A stretch of DNA of 64,000 bases, taken from Ophiura sarsii. Its lineage: Eukaryota > Echinodermata > Ophiuroidea > Amphilepidida > Ophiuridae. Position numbers and translations under genes: made by a program. The notes under the pieces were generated by a model that searched no databases, was not told the origin of the DNA, and saw only the letters and a list, made by a program, of their open reading frames with translations. The DNA is taken from the NCBI GenBank assembly GCA_035610835.1, contig CM069459.1, positions 52,503,755 through 52,567,754 of the forward strand. The letters are read 5' to 3'. This document shows, in pieces, positions 13,601 to 21,960 of the stretch; the stretch's first letter is position 1, and each line of letters starts with the position of its first letter.

Positions 13601-16600
13601 TCTCTCATCACTTCATATACATAGTGGAAGTAATTATTGTAACCCTTCTTTTTTAAGAAGATTTTGCTTGTTACACCCTGTACAATTTCGGACCACCCTG
13701 TATAATCAACTTGATTGTATGCTATATGCATCCGTTACAGTATATGCTTTCAGAATATGTATACTTTTACCAACTTTAAATGTAAACTTTTCAGATATAA
13801 TGCATAAACTGAAAAAGGAACCTAATTTATGGAAAAAGGGACATGTAACACAAATTGTACCCAGTATAAAAAACATGACCCTAACTCACTTTTCAGCGAA
13901 ATTTAGTTTTTTGCATAAATCATGACTTCATTACATTATGCACATGCTGTTATAATACCTAAGTCAATGACCAATCAAAAGTGTTGATAAATGCACAATT
14001 ACAATTCTGCCTAAGTCAGCATTGTGAGTTAGGCAGATTGTACTAATGATCAAAATTGTTTAAAATGGGTCATATTAACTCGTATTAGGCATATAACAAG
14101 CCGCATTTCACTTAAAGGTATATCCCCAACCTAATTCTATCCAACAGTTACTGATCCTGTTGGAATTCACCTGCGCTATTCATGTTGCTATTCAACATAT
14201 TTTCAGCCTGCTTCGATAATTGCCTAACTCACTTTTCATACTTTTGTTGTTTTCTAAGAACTAGAAAAAATGAGTTAGGCAGTTATCGAAGCAGGCTGAC
14301 GATATATTGTTTTTTTAATTTTTTTTTCCCATGTTAAATTAAAGTGTTGACGTCCCATTGAAACACATGTGAACTTTGACCCTAAATCGAGGTCAAAGGT
14401 CAACTTAACATCCGAGTTGGCAAGGATGTCCACCTAGGTTGTATGCTACAGACTTCAAGGAAAATTTTGGTATGACTCCCTGTGCCAGCAAACCGGGACC
14501 GAAAAACCATGCGCGCTCCCCAGCTATTTGTATTGGTCAACATTTTTCTGCACTCTCCGCTATAAACAGCTCGTCACCCGAAATCAGTACTTTTTATGTA
14601 AAGCCATAATATCAATAACCTTTTAACGATGCCTTTACAAGTGCCACCGGGACCAAAAAACCTAAAAATGGGCCTCCGCTCCCCAGCTACTAGTAAAATG
14701 AGCAATAATCCTCCCAGAAGAGATCAAATTAGTGTAACATAACATTAAAAGCCAAATTATAGGTCTATAAAATGCTACCATTGGTTTTGAATATAAAAAT
14801 TCATGATACGCTCATATGTTTTGTAAAAGGAATGACATAGTTATACAATTTTTGCCAGAAAAATAATTGCTTAATTCAAAACGGTATGTTTCTATAACAT
14901 TCCTGAAATCCCAATGGAATGTTTCTATATGCTGAACAATGATATATTCTGTAAACGGAGTGACATGTTTTGGCTATTTTTTTCCCAGAAATACATTGCT
15001 GAATTCAAAACAAAAGGTGTACACGTGTATGTTTTGTAAAAGGGATGACATAGTTTTACAATTTTTGCCAGGAAAATCATTGCTGAATTCAAACCGGTAT
15101 GTATACCGGTTTGAATTCAGGGAAAAGGTGTACTTTAGATCCCAGATACTGGTATGCCAGTATCGTTCAATACTGGAACATAAATGCAGCCAGTATCGGT
15201 CGAAACTGGTACAATTTTACTGTTCCAGTATCGGTCAATACTGGAACACACAATTGTGTTCCATACTGGATTGTTTTTATGTTCCACTATCGAGCGATAG
15301 AGATTTGTCCCAGTATTGAATGATACTGGTACATAATTATGTTCCAGCATCGCCCGATACTGGAACAATTTATATGTGCCAGTCGTCCGATACTGAAACA
15401 CTGATTTTGTACCAGTATCTAACGATACTGGGTGTTGCAGTAAAAAGCCAAAGTATAGATCTTTATAATTCTACCATTGGTTTTGAATATATTCTGAATC
15501 TGAACAACTCATACTACACCTATCAGTTGTAAGACGCACTATACGACCCCCGGGAGTGTTGCGTCACTTTACCGAGGTGCGTCAACTTCTCATGTACCAT
15601 GACGCACCCTGTGTCAAAACAAAACGACGGACCATTGCCATCCAAATACGCACCCTCAGTCAATTTTTGGACGCACCATTGGTGGATTCTGACGGACCAT
15701 GACGACGCGGCCCGTCGTCAGATATCGCTGACTAAACTGGATAAAACACGATGACTACTGCAAATGAAACTACTTTTGATTCACGGGGGATCTGCCCTTA
15801 TTCGATGTTGTCAACCCTGGCCCTCGAATATATAGTCTACACGGGACCGGGACCGGGATGGACGGAACCAAGAGGAGAACTTTTATATGCACAATAAATG
15901 TCTGACTGGTCTAAGATTTTCATAAAATATTTAACTGATTATCATAAACGTCAGGATGAGGATGAAACAATTTCGAGAACATTTCCCATGATTCTGCTTC
16001 GACCCGTTCAGTGGCGTAACCAGGAGGTGGGGTGGGGGTGGGGTGGGGTGGGGTGGGGTGGGGGAAGGGGGCATCCTTCATCCCTTGTTATACATGTATA
16101 TAGGCTTGCGCCTATTTACAATAAACGGGAGGTAAGTAGAAAATTGGGTTCTCGAAAGTGTATTTAAACCAAAATTGGGTTCTCGAAAGTGTATTTAAAC
16201 ATTTGAACTTCGGATTGGAAATTACACCTTCTATAAACCATCAAAGAATTTAAGGGGGCATTTAAAAATACCAACAACTTTTCTGATTTAATCAATACCA
16301 CCCATATAGGCATTAAAGTAGAGCCTGGTTGGCGGTATCAAGGAGTTATGTGGTGTAGTAGGCCTATAGCGTATATTTAAAGGTCGTATTTTGTTGTTCG
16401 TAAACATATACACTGTGACGCACCCATGTTAAGTAAGTGACGGACCTTGACGCACCCTCCGTCATTCTTTTGACGGACCAAAGGCTGCCACTGACGTACC
16501 CCCCGTCAAAAAGTATTGGTAAACGACGCACCCACGACGCACCTCTCCCGGGGTCGTATAGTGCGTCTTACAACTGATAGGTGTATAATACGCTCGTATG

Positions 16601-17387
16601 TTTTGTAAAAGGAATGGCATGTCTTTGCCTATATTTGCCAGAAAAATAACCGCTGACTTCAAAACGGTGTTTCTATTTTCTAAACAACGCATGATATCTT
16701 TGCAAACGGAATGACATGGTGTTACTAATTTGCCATACATATCACTGCTGAAAACAGTATGCTTTTCTATTCCTAACTGTTCATGATATGTTTTGTAAAA
16801 GGATCGACATGTTTTTGCCATTTTTGCCAGACAAATCATTGCTCAAATCATAACGGTATATTCATTCAGAATAACTCATGATAATGTTTTTAAATTAATC
16901 CGATTCCTCCGCATCATTGCTCAAAACACGAAGAATATAACATCACTGAACTATAATGATACATTTCCGTTTGTGTTTTGAACATTATGTTTGCTAATTT
17001 GCTAAAATAAGTAAAATCAGTTACCTTCACGCCAAAATACTTGATACCTGCAGCCTCTCTGGCGTCCAACGGAAATTCCCCAATAGTCGCATTGTTCAAT
17101 TTGCATTCCCTTTTCTTGCCATCGTAGTTAAAACTCTTACACCCAAGCTGCCTTACGCTGCATAAGACATAACAGCGCCCTGGATCTAACACTCTACCAA
17201 TGGCACATATCTGGTGATTATCTAACTTCAAGTTTTCTGACCCCTTAAACACATTGATGACATGGTGACCGTTGTTGTTGACATGATGACCGTTGGTGTT
17301 CACGGTGTAGTATAAACTAATTAATATCAAAGGTAATGATACAACGTCAAATGTCAACGCTGATTTCATAAATCTATACGACTTCAT
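1490..17387 (-). CDS. Gene 1: secreted PAN-CCP(x4)-F5/8C protein (8 exons)
   Basis: Joined exons, 5' to 3': 17387-17025, 7061-6995, 6648-6463, 6102-5908, 5457-5263, 4114-3920, 3048-2744, 1648-1490. They total 1665 nt, 554 codons plus TGA, with AG/GT borders and compatible phases (0, 1, 1, 1, 1, 1, 0). Residues 1-30 look like a signal peptide; 50-143 form a PAN/apple-like module (Cys 61, 72, 76, 83, 95, 134, 142); about 144-400 are four CCP domains of types C-A-A-B; about 401-554 are an F5/8C (discoidin) domain closed by LGC near the C-terminus. CCP and discoidin domains usually bind proteins, glycans or lipids outside the cell, so a secreted recognition or adhesion role is inferred. No transmembrane segment is seen after the leader. 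Intron 1 is about 10 kb and full of mobile elements, so a missed small exon there is possible. Exon structure is read from sequence; function is inference. Confidence 0.82.
2158..2600. repeat. Dispersed repeat beginning TACCCCTGTCACAC
   Basis: Lies in the last intron of gene 1. The words ACCCCTGTCACACAA, ACGCAGTGGACAC and AGGGTCCC recur in the same order at 50234-50400, so this is a dispersed element. No terminal inverted repeat or target duplication could be defined. Confidence 0.45.
2744..3048 (-). CDS. Gene 1 exon 7: first part of F5/8 type C domain
   Basis: 305-nt exon, phase 1 in and 0 out. It shows discoidin-family hallmarks: opening cysteine, LGMESGEITDAQITASS, ALARFN, W-x-P, then HWIKIDLRKNQTVAGLITQG. 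The donor is AAG|GTAATG. The reading frame runs on into the intron as far as 2636, but the retained-intron reading adds nothing domain-like. Confidence 0.85.
3324..3397 (-). pseudogene. tRNA-like relic (tRNA-Arg-like) or SINE head
   Basis: The minus strand carries TGGCCCAATGGATAAGGC (A box and D arm), a GTTGC/GCAAC anticodon stem and GGGTTCGACTCCC (B box and T loop). The loop has A instead of U33 and the acceptor is off by one base, so it is decayed. It lies in the intron between the CCP-B and F5/8C exons of gene 1. Confidence 0.5.
3920..4114 (-). CDS. Gene 1 exon 6: CCP/sushi domain, type B
   Basis: 195-nt phase 1-1 exon beginning VPECKAFDGPECGAVSDSAS. The four CCP cysteines and the W (AAWEPASDSTTC) are present. 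It has one extra cysteine (GPECG), where the gene 3 type B exons have tyrosine (GPEYG) and gene 2 has GPDYG. Confidence 0.85.
4434..4722. mobile_element. Harbinger-like MITE, 289 bp
   Basis: Terminal inverted repeats GGCCGCACTGCGA and TTTTGCAGTGCGGCC, flanked on both sides by TAA. A 3-bp TWA target and GGC-starting termini fit PIF/Harbinger elements. A second copy missing its left end lies at about 27258-27518 in the matching intron of gene 2, so this insertion predates the gene duplication. Confidence 0.7.
4975..5225. repeat. AAGAATT/TTCTTAA-rich repeat tract
   Basis: Self-complementary AT-rich tract built from TTCTTAAGTTAAGAAG-like words between CCP exons A and B. The same tract occurs in gene 2 (27775-28386 and 29613-29690), where it is interrupted by the 28387-29612 element. 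Confidence 0.55.
5263..5457 (-). CDS. Gene 1 exon 5: CCP/sushi domain, type A
   Basis: 195-nt phase 1-1 exon, open throughout, with acceptor CAG and donor GTAAGA. It differs from exon 4 at only a few codons (PNNG for PTNG, DPAS for DSAL). Confidence 0.85.
5908..6102 (-). CDS. Gene 1 exon 4: CCP/sushi domain, type A
   Basis: 195-nt phase 1-1 exon. It reads VPECGAFAAPTNGAVADSAL then FIDGDKQTITCDAGF, with four cysteines and a W in VWEPTSDHTTC. It is nearly the same as the next exon, so the pair is a recent exon duplication. Confidence 0.85.
6463..6648 (-). CDS. Gene 1 exon 3: CCP/sushi domain, type C
   Basis: Symmetric phase 1-1 exon of 186 nt. Four cysteines (LEC, VTC, SC, TKC) and the W before the last cysteine (ADWQPAPTKC) fit the CCP consensus. 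Type C is always the first CCP in each gene and is three residues shorter than types A and B. Confidence 0.85.
6995..7061 (-). CDS. Gene 1 exon 2: short linker exon closing the PAN-like module
   Basis: A 67-nt exon encoding SDDALAWAPDVTCRISIHPV then CG, between TTATTAG and GTAAGT. It enters in phase 0 and leaves in phase 1, exactly what is needed to join exon 1 to the phase-1 CCP exons. Near-identical exons lie at 31045-31111 and 57350-57416, which supports it although it is too short to see as an isolated reading frame. Confidence 0.8.
7085..9400. repeat. Intron-1 module of gene 1 (shared by the three paralogues)
   Basis: Non-coding block directly upstream of exon 2. It starts with ATCACGTGTTTGGGATTAGC, continues through degenerate CCTAACC/GGTTAGG-rich repeats (about 7440-8160) and ends near a tRNA-like GGGATCGAACCCGGG at 9120. 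Recognisable copies lie at about 32820-33990 (gene 2) and 57470-60130 (gene 3), so intron 1 was copied with the genes. Confidence 0.6.
9984..11042. mobile_element. TTAA-flanked element nested in the larger repeat
   Basis: Bounded by TTAA on both sides, with inverted ends GGGGGGGTCTAGGTTG and CAACCTAGACCCCCC. A TTAA target duplication is known for piggyBac and Kolobok elements. The interior has short palindromes such as GGTTGCTATGGTAACCAG and no coding capacity. The C-run at the right end is length-variable low-complexity sequence. Confidence 0.5.
11105..14650. repeat. Long inverted repeat with arms of about 300 bp
   Basis: The sequence at 11105-11410 (CTTGTAAAGGCATCGTT through GTTTCAATGGGACGT) recurs inverted at 14340-14650. 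Between the arms are AT-rich DNA, a second inverted pair (CAGCCTGCTTCGATAATTGC at about 12110 and 14205 against its inverse at about 14281) and ACACCCTGTA-type motifs like those of the 18.0-21.0 kb foldback. Confidence 0.55.
14760..15120. repeat. Minisatellite, period about 100 bp (array a)
   Basis: Tandem degenerate copies of a unit containing GGAATGACATGTTTTTGCCA, GCCAGAAAAATCATTGCTGA and TTCAAAACGGTATGTTTCTA. Related arrays lie at 16590-16870, 35815-36360 and 37470-37830, always just inside intron 1 beside an exon 1 copy. Confidence 0.6.
15121..15440. repeat. Array of CCAGTATCGnnCGATACTGG palindromes (partial element)
   Basis: Begins GGAAAAGGTGTACTTTAGAT, CCCAGATACTGG, matching the terminus of the complete element at 28387, followed by about nine degenerate palindromes separated by roughly 13-16 AT-rich bases. 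The opposite terminus is missing: the array stops after GGGTGTTGCAG. It interrupts the minisatellite. Confidence 0.65.
15517..16583. mobile_element. TA-flanked inverted-repeat element, 1067 bp
   Basis: Terminal inverted repeats CACCTATCAGTTGTAAGACG and its inverse, flanked by TA, inserted in the minisatellite. The arms are rich in GACGCACC and GACGGACC words. The interior holds CAGTGGCGTAACCAGG followed by a G-rich run (16020-16070), a possible nested element start. No transposase was recognised. Confidence 0.65.
16590..16870. repeat. Minisatellite, period about 100 bp (array b)
   Basis: Continuation of array a on the other side of the 15517-16583 insertion, with the same TGACATGTTTTTGCCA and GCCAGA-AAATCATTGCT core words. 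It ends about 150 bp from gene 1 exon 1. Confidence 0.55.
17025..17387 (-). CDS. Gene 1 exon 1: signal peptide and PAN/apple-like start
   Basis: ATG at 17387 begins a 121-codon exon ending in FGVK before the donor GTAACT (phase 0). It has a basic start (MKSYR), a hydrophobic leader to about residue 28, two copies of an N-x-N-G-H-H-V repeat, then five cysteines in a PAN-like pattern (QIC, GRCYVLC, LGC, REC). The same exon recurs at 37223 and, broken, at 38298. Confidence 0.85.
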
Positions 17388-17640
17388 GTTTCAACCCGCG
17401 TACCATCACTAGCAACTGATAGCGTCTGTGCATGGCAACGCTTCATTTTGCGGAACATGTTCATTAAAAAAAGTAATAGAGTTACCCTAATGGGCAAATG
17501 TAAAGTAATTACAATATTATAATTTACCGTATCGAAGTCAGTCAATAAATAATGCAAAAGATATATTTGATAGTATATAAATAAAGTGCTTAACATTTGG
17601 TTTCTCACAAGGTGAAAACATTGCTCCAATGCTAAAAGTG
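17388..17640 (-). promoter_or_regulatory. Putative promoter and 5' UTR of gene 1
   Basis: Upstream of the ATG the minus strand has a TATA-like TTATATAC/TATTTATA patch near 17575-17583 and a TTTGCAT octamer-like word at about 17552. Both are conserved at similar distance in gene 2. The transcription start is unknown, and there is no evidence beyond paralogue conservation. Confidence 0.35.
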
Positions 17641-18004
17641 CTCCAATGTGTCAATAATAAATCACACAAAAAATGTTTAAATAATGTGTACCTTTTAAAA
17701 TTTGATATTGCACGTGAAGAATGGTTTAATATCAAGAAATTTGTGATAGAAATACCAAGTCGAAATGAAATTTTAATTCGGCTCGTCTATTCAACACGCA
17801 GTATTAGTGTAGACACAGGAAAATTATTGTTTAAAGGCTCACTCAGTCATTTGACTTAGAGAAACGCCCTCAATCGTCCAAAAACAATGGAATGTTGTGT
17901 TTATCAATTATTTCCTAATGAATACCTCATAGCCAAAAGAGAAAGGCCCTATATATAAGTCGTCTTAAAGAAGAAAACTTTAACTTTGACTGTAAACACA
18001 TCGT
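17641..18004. other. Intergenic, no feature recognised
   Basis: AT-rich DNA between the gene 1 promoter and the foldback element. A 76-codon open frame on the plus strand has no recognisable motif. Confidence 0.4.
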
Positions 18005-20975
18005 TTAAGGTCATGTTTTTTTAACATACGCTACACTTGTATTACATGGGTCTATTTCATGAAATATACCTCCTTTCACAGTTTCAGTAGGATATATCAA
18101 AATGTTTACCTCTAAAGGGTATGAAACCATATATATTTTGAAAGCTTATAACCTAAGGATTGTAAATATGGTAGCTAGAAATCAAATATACAGGGTGACC
18201 TAAACATTATACAGGGTGTAACCATTACAATTGTATACAAAATAATGGCTGTTTTGTCTTCCATTGTCTAAATGCAGGGTGTTTTTTTGTAATTGAGTAA
18301 ATTACCCATCCAGCCATATACAATAGTAATGGGTCAAATTGTTGGGAAATATATATACAGATATATACAGAGTGTTCAACATACACTATTTTAAATACTG
18401 GAAAAAGTAACTAAGTTATGCAAATACAAATTAGGACTATTGCTTTTACATCAAAATCAGAGCCTTGATAACTCCTTTCCCAATTTCCTTAAAGTAAAAT
18501 GTTGAAACCTAGACAAAAACGAATTTGTGACTATACGCACATGGTTCATCCTACTTCGTTAATCAGATTTGAAAATGAGTTAATTAGCTTAATTGATACT
18601 TCAAGTAAATAATGTGAAGCATTTTTGCATCATTTCGAACTAAACTGACATAAGACTAAGAATAAGAAAGCTCTAATACAGGACAACGCTCCATTTCCAC
18701 ACATATATTAGACAGTTATCGACTCCTCCTTCACTTCCTCCTCCTCCACTTCCTCAACCACCACTAATTTTGCTTAGCGATTATTAAGGGGTATTAAATT
18801 ACCTTTCAAATGAGCCCAAACACAAGTCAATCGCACAAAGGGTACACAAATACAACAGCCTAAAGACGCAAAAAAATGTAACAAACCCACCTTTTTGGGG
18901 TGCCGAGGTAAAAAAACATGACAAAATAACTAAACGCATTTCTCGAAAATTTGTTATACCTAAGCTCGTGCACCAATTGTACGCCTCGAATGATTACTCA
19001 GCCGTTCCCGGTACAAGCTGAGCGGAGATCGTGTAGTCTTAAAAATACATGTGCAATTGAGGAATTCGGTCGATATCTATTGTAACCATTGAGCCACAAT
19101 AAATTGAATACCCGTTAACAGTGAACGCACTCCCCAACTGGGGACGTGATTCGCGGAGTTAAATTCGGGTTTGTTAAACACGTCGTTTAAAATATAAACT
19201 CGAGGGGCCGTATTCTCGTACGTATTTATAAGCAGTTTTAAACTTAACGCGAACACACCGTTTAATTAAACGCAATTCCTGAAAATGTGTTGAATTTAAA
19301 CAGCCGTCTAACTCACTGAAAAGCCGGTGCCTAACTTTAAAGATTGGTATGGGGGTAGTTTAACTCGCACTTAACTAAACTTCTGCATCAAGTGTATTAT
19401 ATATGCCGTGATTTTCTACCATAGTTTTAAAAGGAATAAAGATTTTTCAAATGGCCCTTAATAATATAAAGACAAATAATTAGTTAATACATTAATTAGT
19501 TAATACATTGGTAAATTCTTTGACCCAATATCATTCGTTGGGTTTTGTTCATATTCAAAAGATGTAGGCATTAGTTGATTGTCTGAATGAGTAAATGAAT
19601 GCATTATACAGAATTTAGATAGGTTAAGATTTATTTCGAACTTGTTGCTTTTTGCCACCGGCTTCCTGGACATAACGGGAGGCCTATTTGTTTTAGACTA
19701 GCTGATAACAATTATCGTAATGTCTTTAATAAAACCCAGTATTTAATTGTGTACAGGGTGTATCAGAATGAACAATATCGTGTTTCTAAAATACATCAAA
19801 AATACAAAATTATTATTGTTTTAAATTTAAACACCTGCGATATAATGGTGAACATGTTTCCTACAATATATGTTAATTTCATTGAGATATCCCTTTTTGT
19901 TCTCGTGTGGCAAGACTTAATCGAAAATCGATGAAAAACGTGTTTTCAATTTGTTAGCTCAAGGTCACGTTTTTTTACCTCGGCACCCATAAAAGGTAGT
20001 TTTGTTACATTCTAATCATTTTTTTGTACTTAGGCTATTGTATTTGTGTAACGCGATTGACTTGTGTTTGGACTTATTTTAACGGCAATTTAATCCCCTT
20101 TTTAATAATCTGAAGAGAGAAAAAAATCCATCACCTTTGATTAAATTAATACAGCTCGTTAAAGCATAATTAGTCAGAGTGGATGAGGAAGTGGAGGAGG
20201 AGGAGGAGGAAGTGGAGGAGGAGGAGGAGGAGGAGGAGATCATTGTCTAATAATGGGTGAAAATGGACCGTTTTCCTGTAATAGAGCATTCTAATTCTTA
20301 GTATTATGTCACTTTAGTTCTAAATGATGCAACAATGCTTTACATCATTTACTTAAAGTGTCAATTAAACTAATTAACTAATTTTTCAAATCTGATTAAC
20401 GAAGTAGGATGAACCATGTACACATAGTCACAAATCCGTTTTTGTCAATGTTTCAAAATTTTCCTTCCAGGAAAATTGGAAAGAGTTATCAAGGCTTTGA
20501 TTTTAATGTAAAAGCAATGAGCTCTAATTTGTATTTGCATAATTTAGTTATTTTTTCCAATATCTATAATTTCGTATCTTGACCACCCTGTATATATATT
20601 TCCTAATAAGCTGAAAAATTAATTTAGTATATGGCTGGATGGGTAATTTACTCAATTACAGCAAAAACATTTCTAGCCTTTGAATAGGTCCTGCATTTTT
20701 TATACAATGGAGGGAAAAAAAGAAAACTATCATTTTGTATACAATTTTAATTGTTAGACCCTGTATAATGTTTAGGTCACCTGTATATTTGGTTTTGAGT
20801 TACCATATTTTCAATCCTTAGATTATAAGCTTTCCAAATACATACATACACTTTAGATGTAAACTTTAGATGTAAACATGTTGATATATTCTACTGAAAC
20901 TGCGTAAGGAGGTATATTTCATGAAATAGACTCATGTAACACAAATGAAGCCCAGGTTAAAAAACACGACCTCAA
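18005..20975. mobile_element. Foldback element with arms of about 0.9-1 kb
   Basis: The left arm (about 18005-18900) and right arm (about 19960-20975) are inverted copies. Shared landmarks are AAGGTC(A/G)TGTTTTTT at the outer ends, CTATTTCATGAAATATACC, GGATTGTAAATATGG, ACAGGGTG motifs and a GGAGGAGGA/TCCTCCTCC run near the inner ends. No transposase was found in the arms or in the 1-kb centre. A single arm of the same family lies at 45650-46560. Confidence 0.65.
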
Positions 20976-21615
20976 AGAATTCGCAGACCTTGAAAAGCCA
21001 TTGGCAAATCTGATTAACGCATGGTTTCTTCATACGCGTATTTTATGTCAACTACTTTTATTATTTAAATTGATCAATTCGACCAAAATTGAAATCTACC
21101 ATCTTTACCATAAATTTGTATTTTCCATCAAAAATGTCCGATTTTCAAAATCTAAAAAATCTTATGAAAGCTGGGTGTTTGCGCAAGATATATGTGAAAA
21201 CGGTTTGAACAATATCGATCGAATTCATACCGTAATAAATCATAATATTGCCTCGGTACAGTTCATTATAATACACCTGCATACTCCTGTCAAAATAGTA
21301 CACTGGGAGATCGAATTATCAGACAAAATTACAAAGTTTTAATTATCAAACAAAAAAACAAAGATATTAATTATCTTTACAGTAACAAGTCTTGATCTAT
21401 ATGATAGGCATATACAGTGAAAATGAAATTTAGAAATAAGCCTTATTAATATTAATTGGAATATGAAAACAATAAAGGCCTGAGGCGTAATATATATTCC
21501 AAGCAGAATAAATATAAATTAATAAGTAATACATGAGTAAAATGTATTATTAAGGCATTAATATCACTACTTCAACAATTTTTTAAAATTTAAATAAAAT
21601 AAGACATGCAAAAGA

Positions 21616-21690
21616 TGGGAATTGAACCCGTGTACACCGATAACAATCAATAGGGTCCTGCTTAGCAAGCCACACAGGTTGTAGTTGTGA
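21616..21690 (-). other. tRNA-like fragment (B box only)
   Basis: The minus strand has ACACGGGTTCAATTCCCATC, a B-box/T-arm-like segment, without a convincing D arm or acceptor. Probably a SINE or tRNA relic downstream of gene 2. Confidence 0.25.
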
Positions 21691-21732
21691 GAGACGTGTT
21701 TCGCCGTATACATTCCTTAATTGGTCGATTTG

Positions 21733-21738
21733 TTTATT
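21733..21738 (-). terminator. Candidate polyadenylation signal of gene 2
   Basis: AATAAA on the minus strand, 70 nt downstream of the gene 2 stop codon at 21808. Position is suitable; nothing else tests it. Confidence 0.4.
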
Positions 21739-21807
21739 TCATCGTTAAAAGTGGGCTTTTCATGCGATATATCCCGAACGACCTTTGTGAAATGTCAAAC
21801 ATTCATC

Positions 21808-21960
21808 TTAACTACCAATGCATCCTAAAATCTCAAGTCTCATTGGACAATTTGTATTGTAACACGTCCTGGGCTCTATTTGTACGATGCTGGTATACAA
21901 GAGTTGGTCAAATAGGATCTTGACATGAGTGTCTTCGCCTGCCGTATTACCGTCAAATAA
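21808..21960 (-). CDS. Gene 2 exon 7: end of F5/8 type C domain and stop
   Basis: 153-nt terminal exon after TTTGCAG: LFDGNTAGEDTHVKILFDQL, closing MRLEILGC, I-G-S, TAA. Intron 6 is about 4 kb because of three insertions (22280-23999, 24239-25058 and 25142-25923). Confidence 0.82.
   Translation of the reverse strand, partial: LFDGNTAGEDTHVKILFDQLLYTSIVQIEPRTCYNTNCPMRLEILGCIGS

Larger units (their letters stand above)
9571..14695. mobile_element. Nested element with TAGCTGGGGAGC ends
   Basis: The left end TAGCTGGGGAGCG is followed by CGGTCCCGG, CTGGCACAGGGAGTC and GACCTCGATTTAGG. The right end is CGCTCCCCAGCTA. The same end recurs inside (11231), inverted (14517) and at 62412, so it is a dispersed DNA-transposon-like family. 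No transposase frame was recognised. It lies in intron 1 of gene 1. Confidence 0.5.

Noticed and set aside
16014..16070. G-quadruplex regulatory element
   Set aside because: The GGGGTGGGGTGGGG run could fold, but it lies inside a transposon far from any promoter and is a common low-complexity run.
21001..21342. 113-codon plus-strand frame beside the foldback element
   Set aside because: AT-rich composition and no recognised motif; length is compatible with chance.
17388..21807. A separate gene between genes 1 and 2
   Set aside because: No frame in this interval shows domain signal, splice-compatible neighbours or paralogue conservation.
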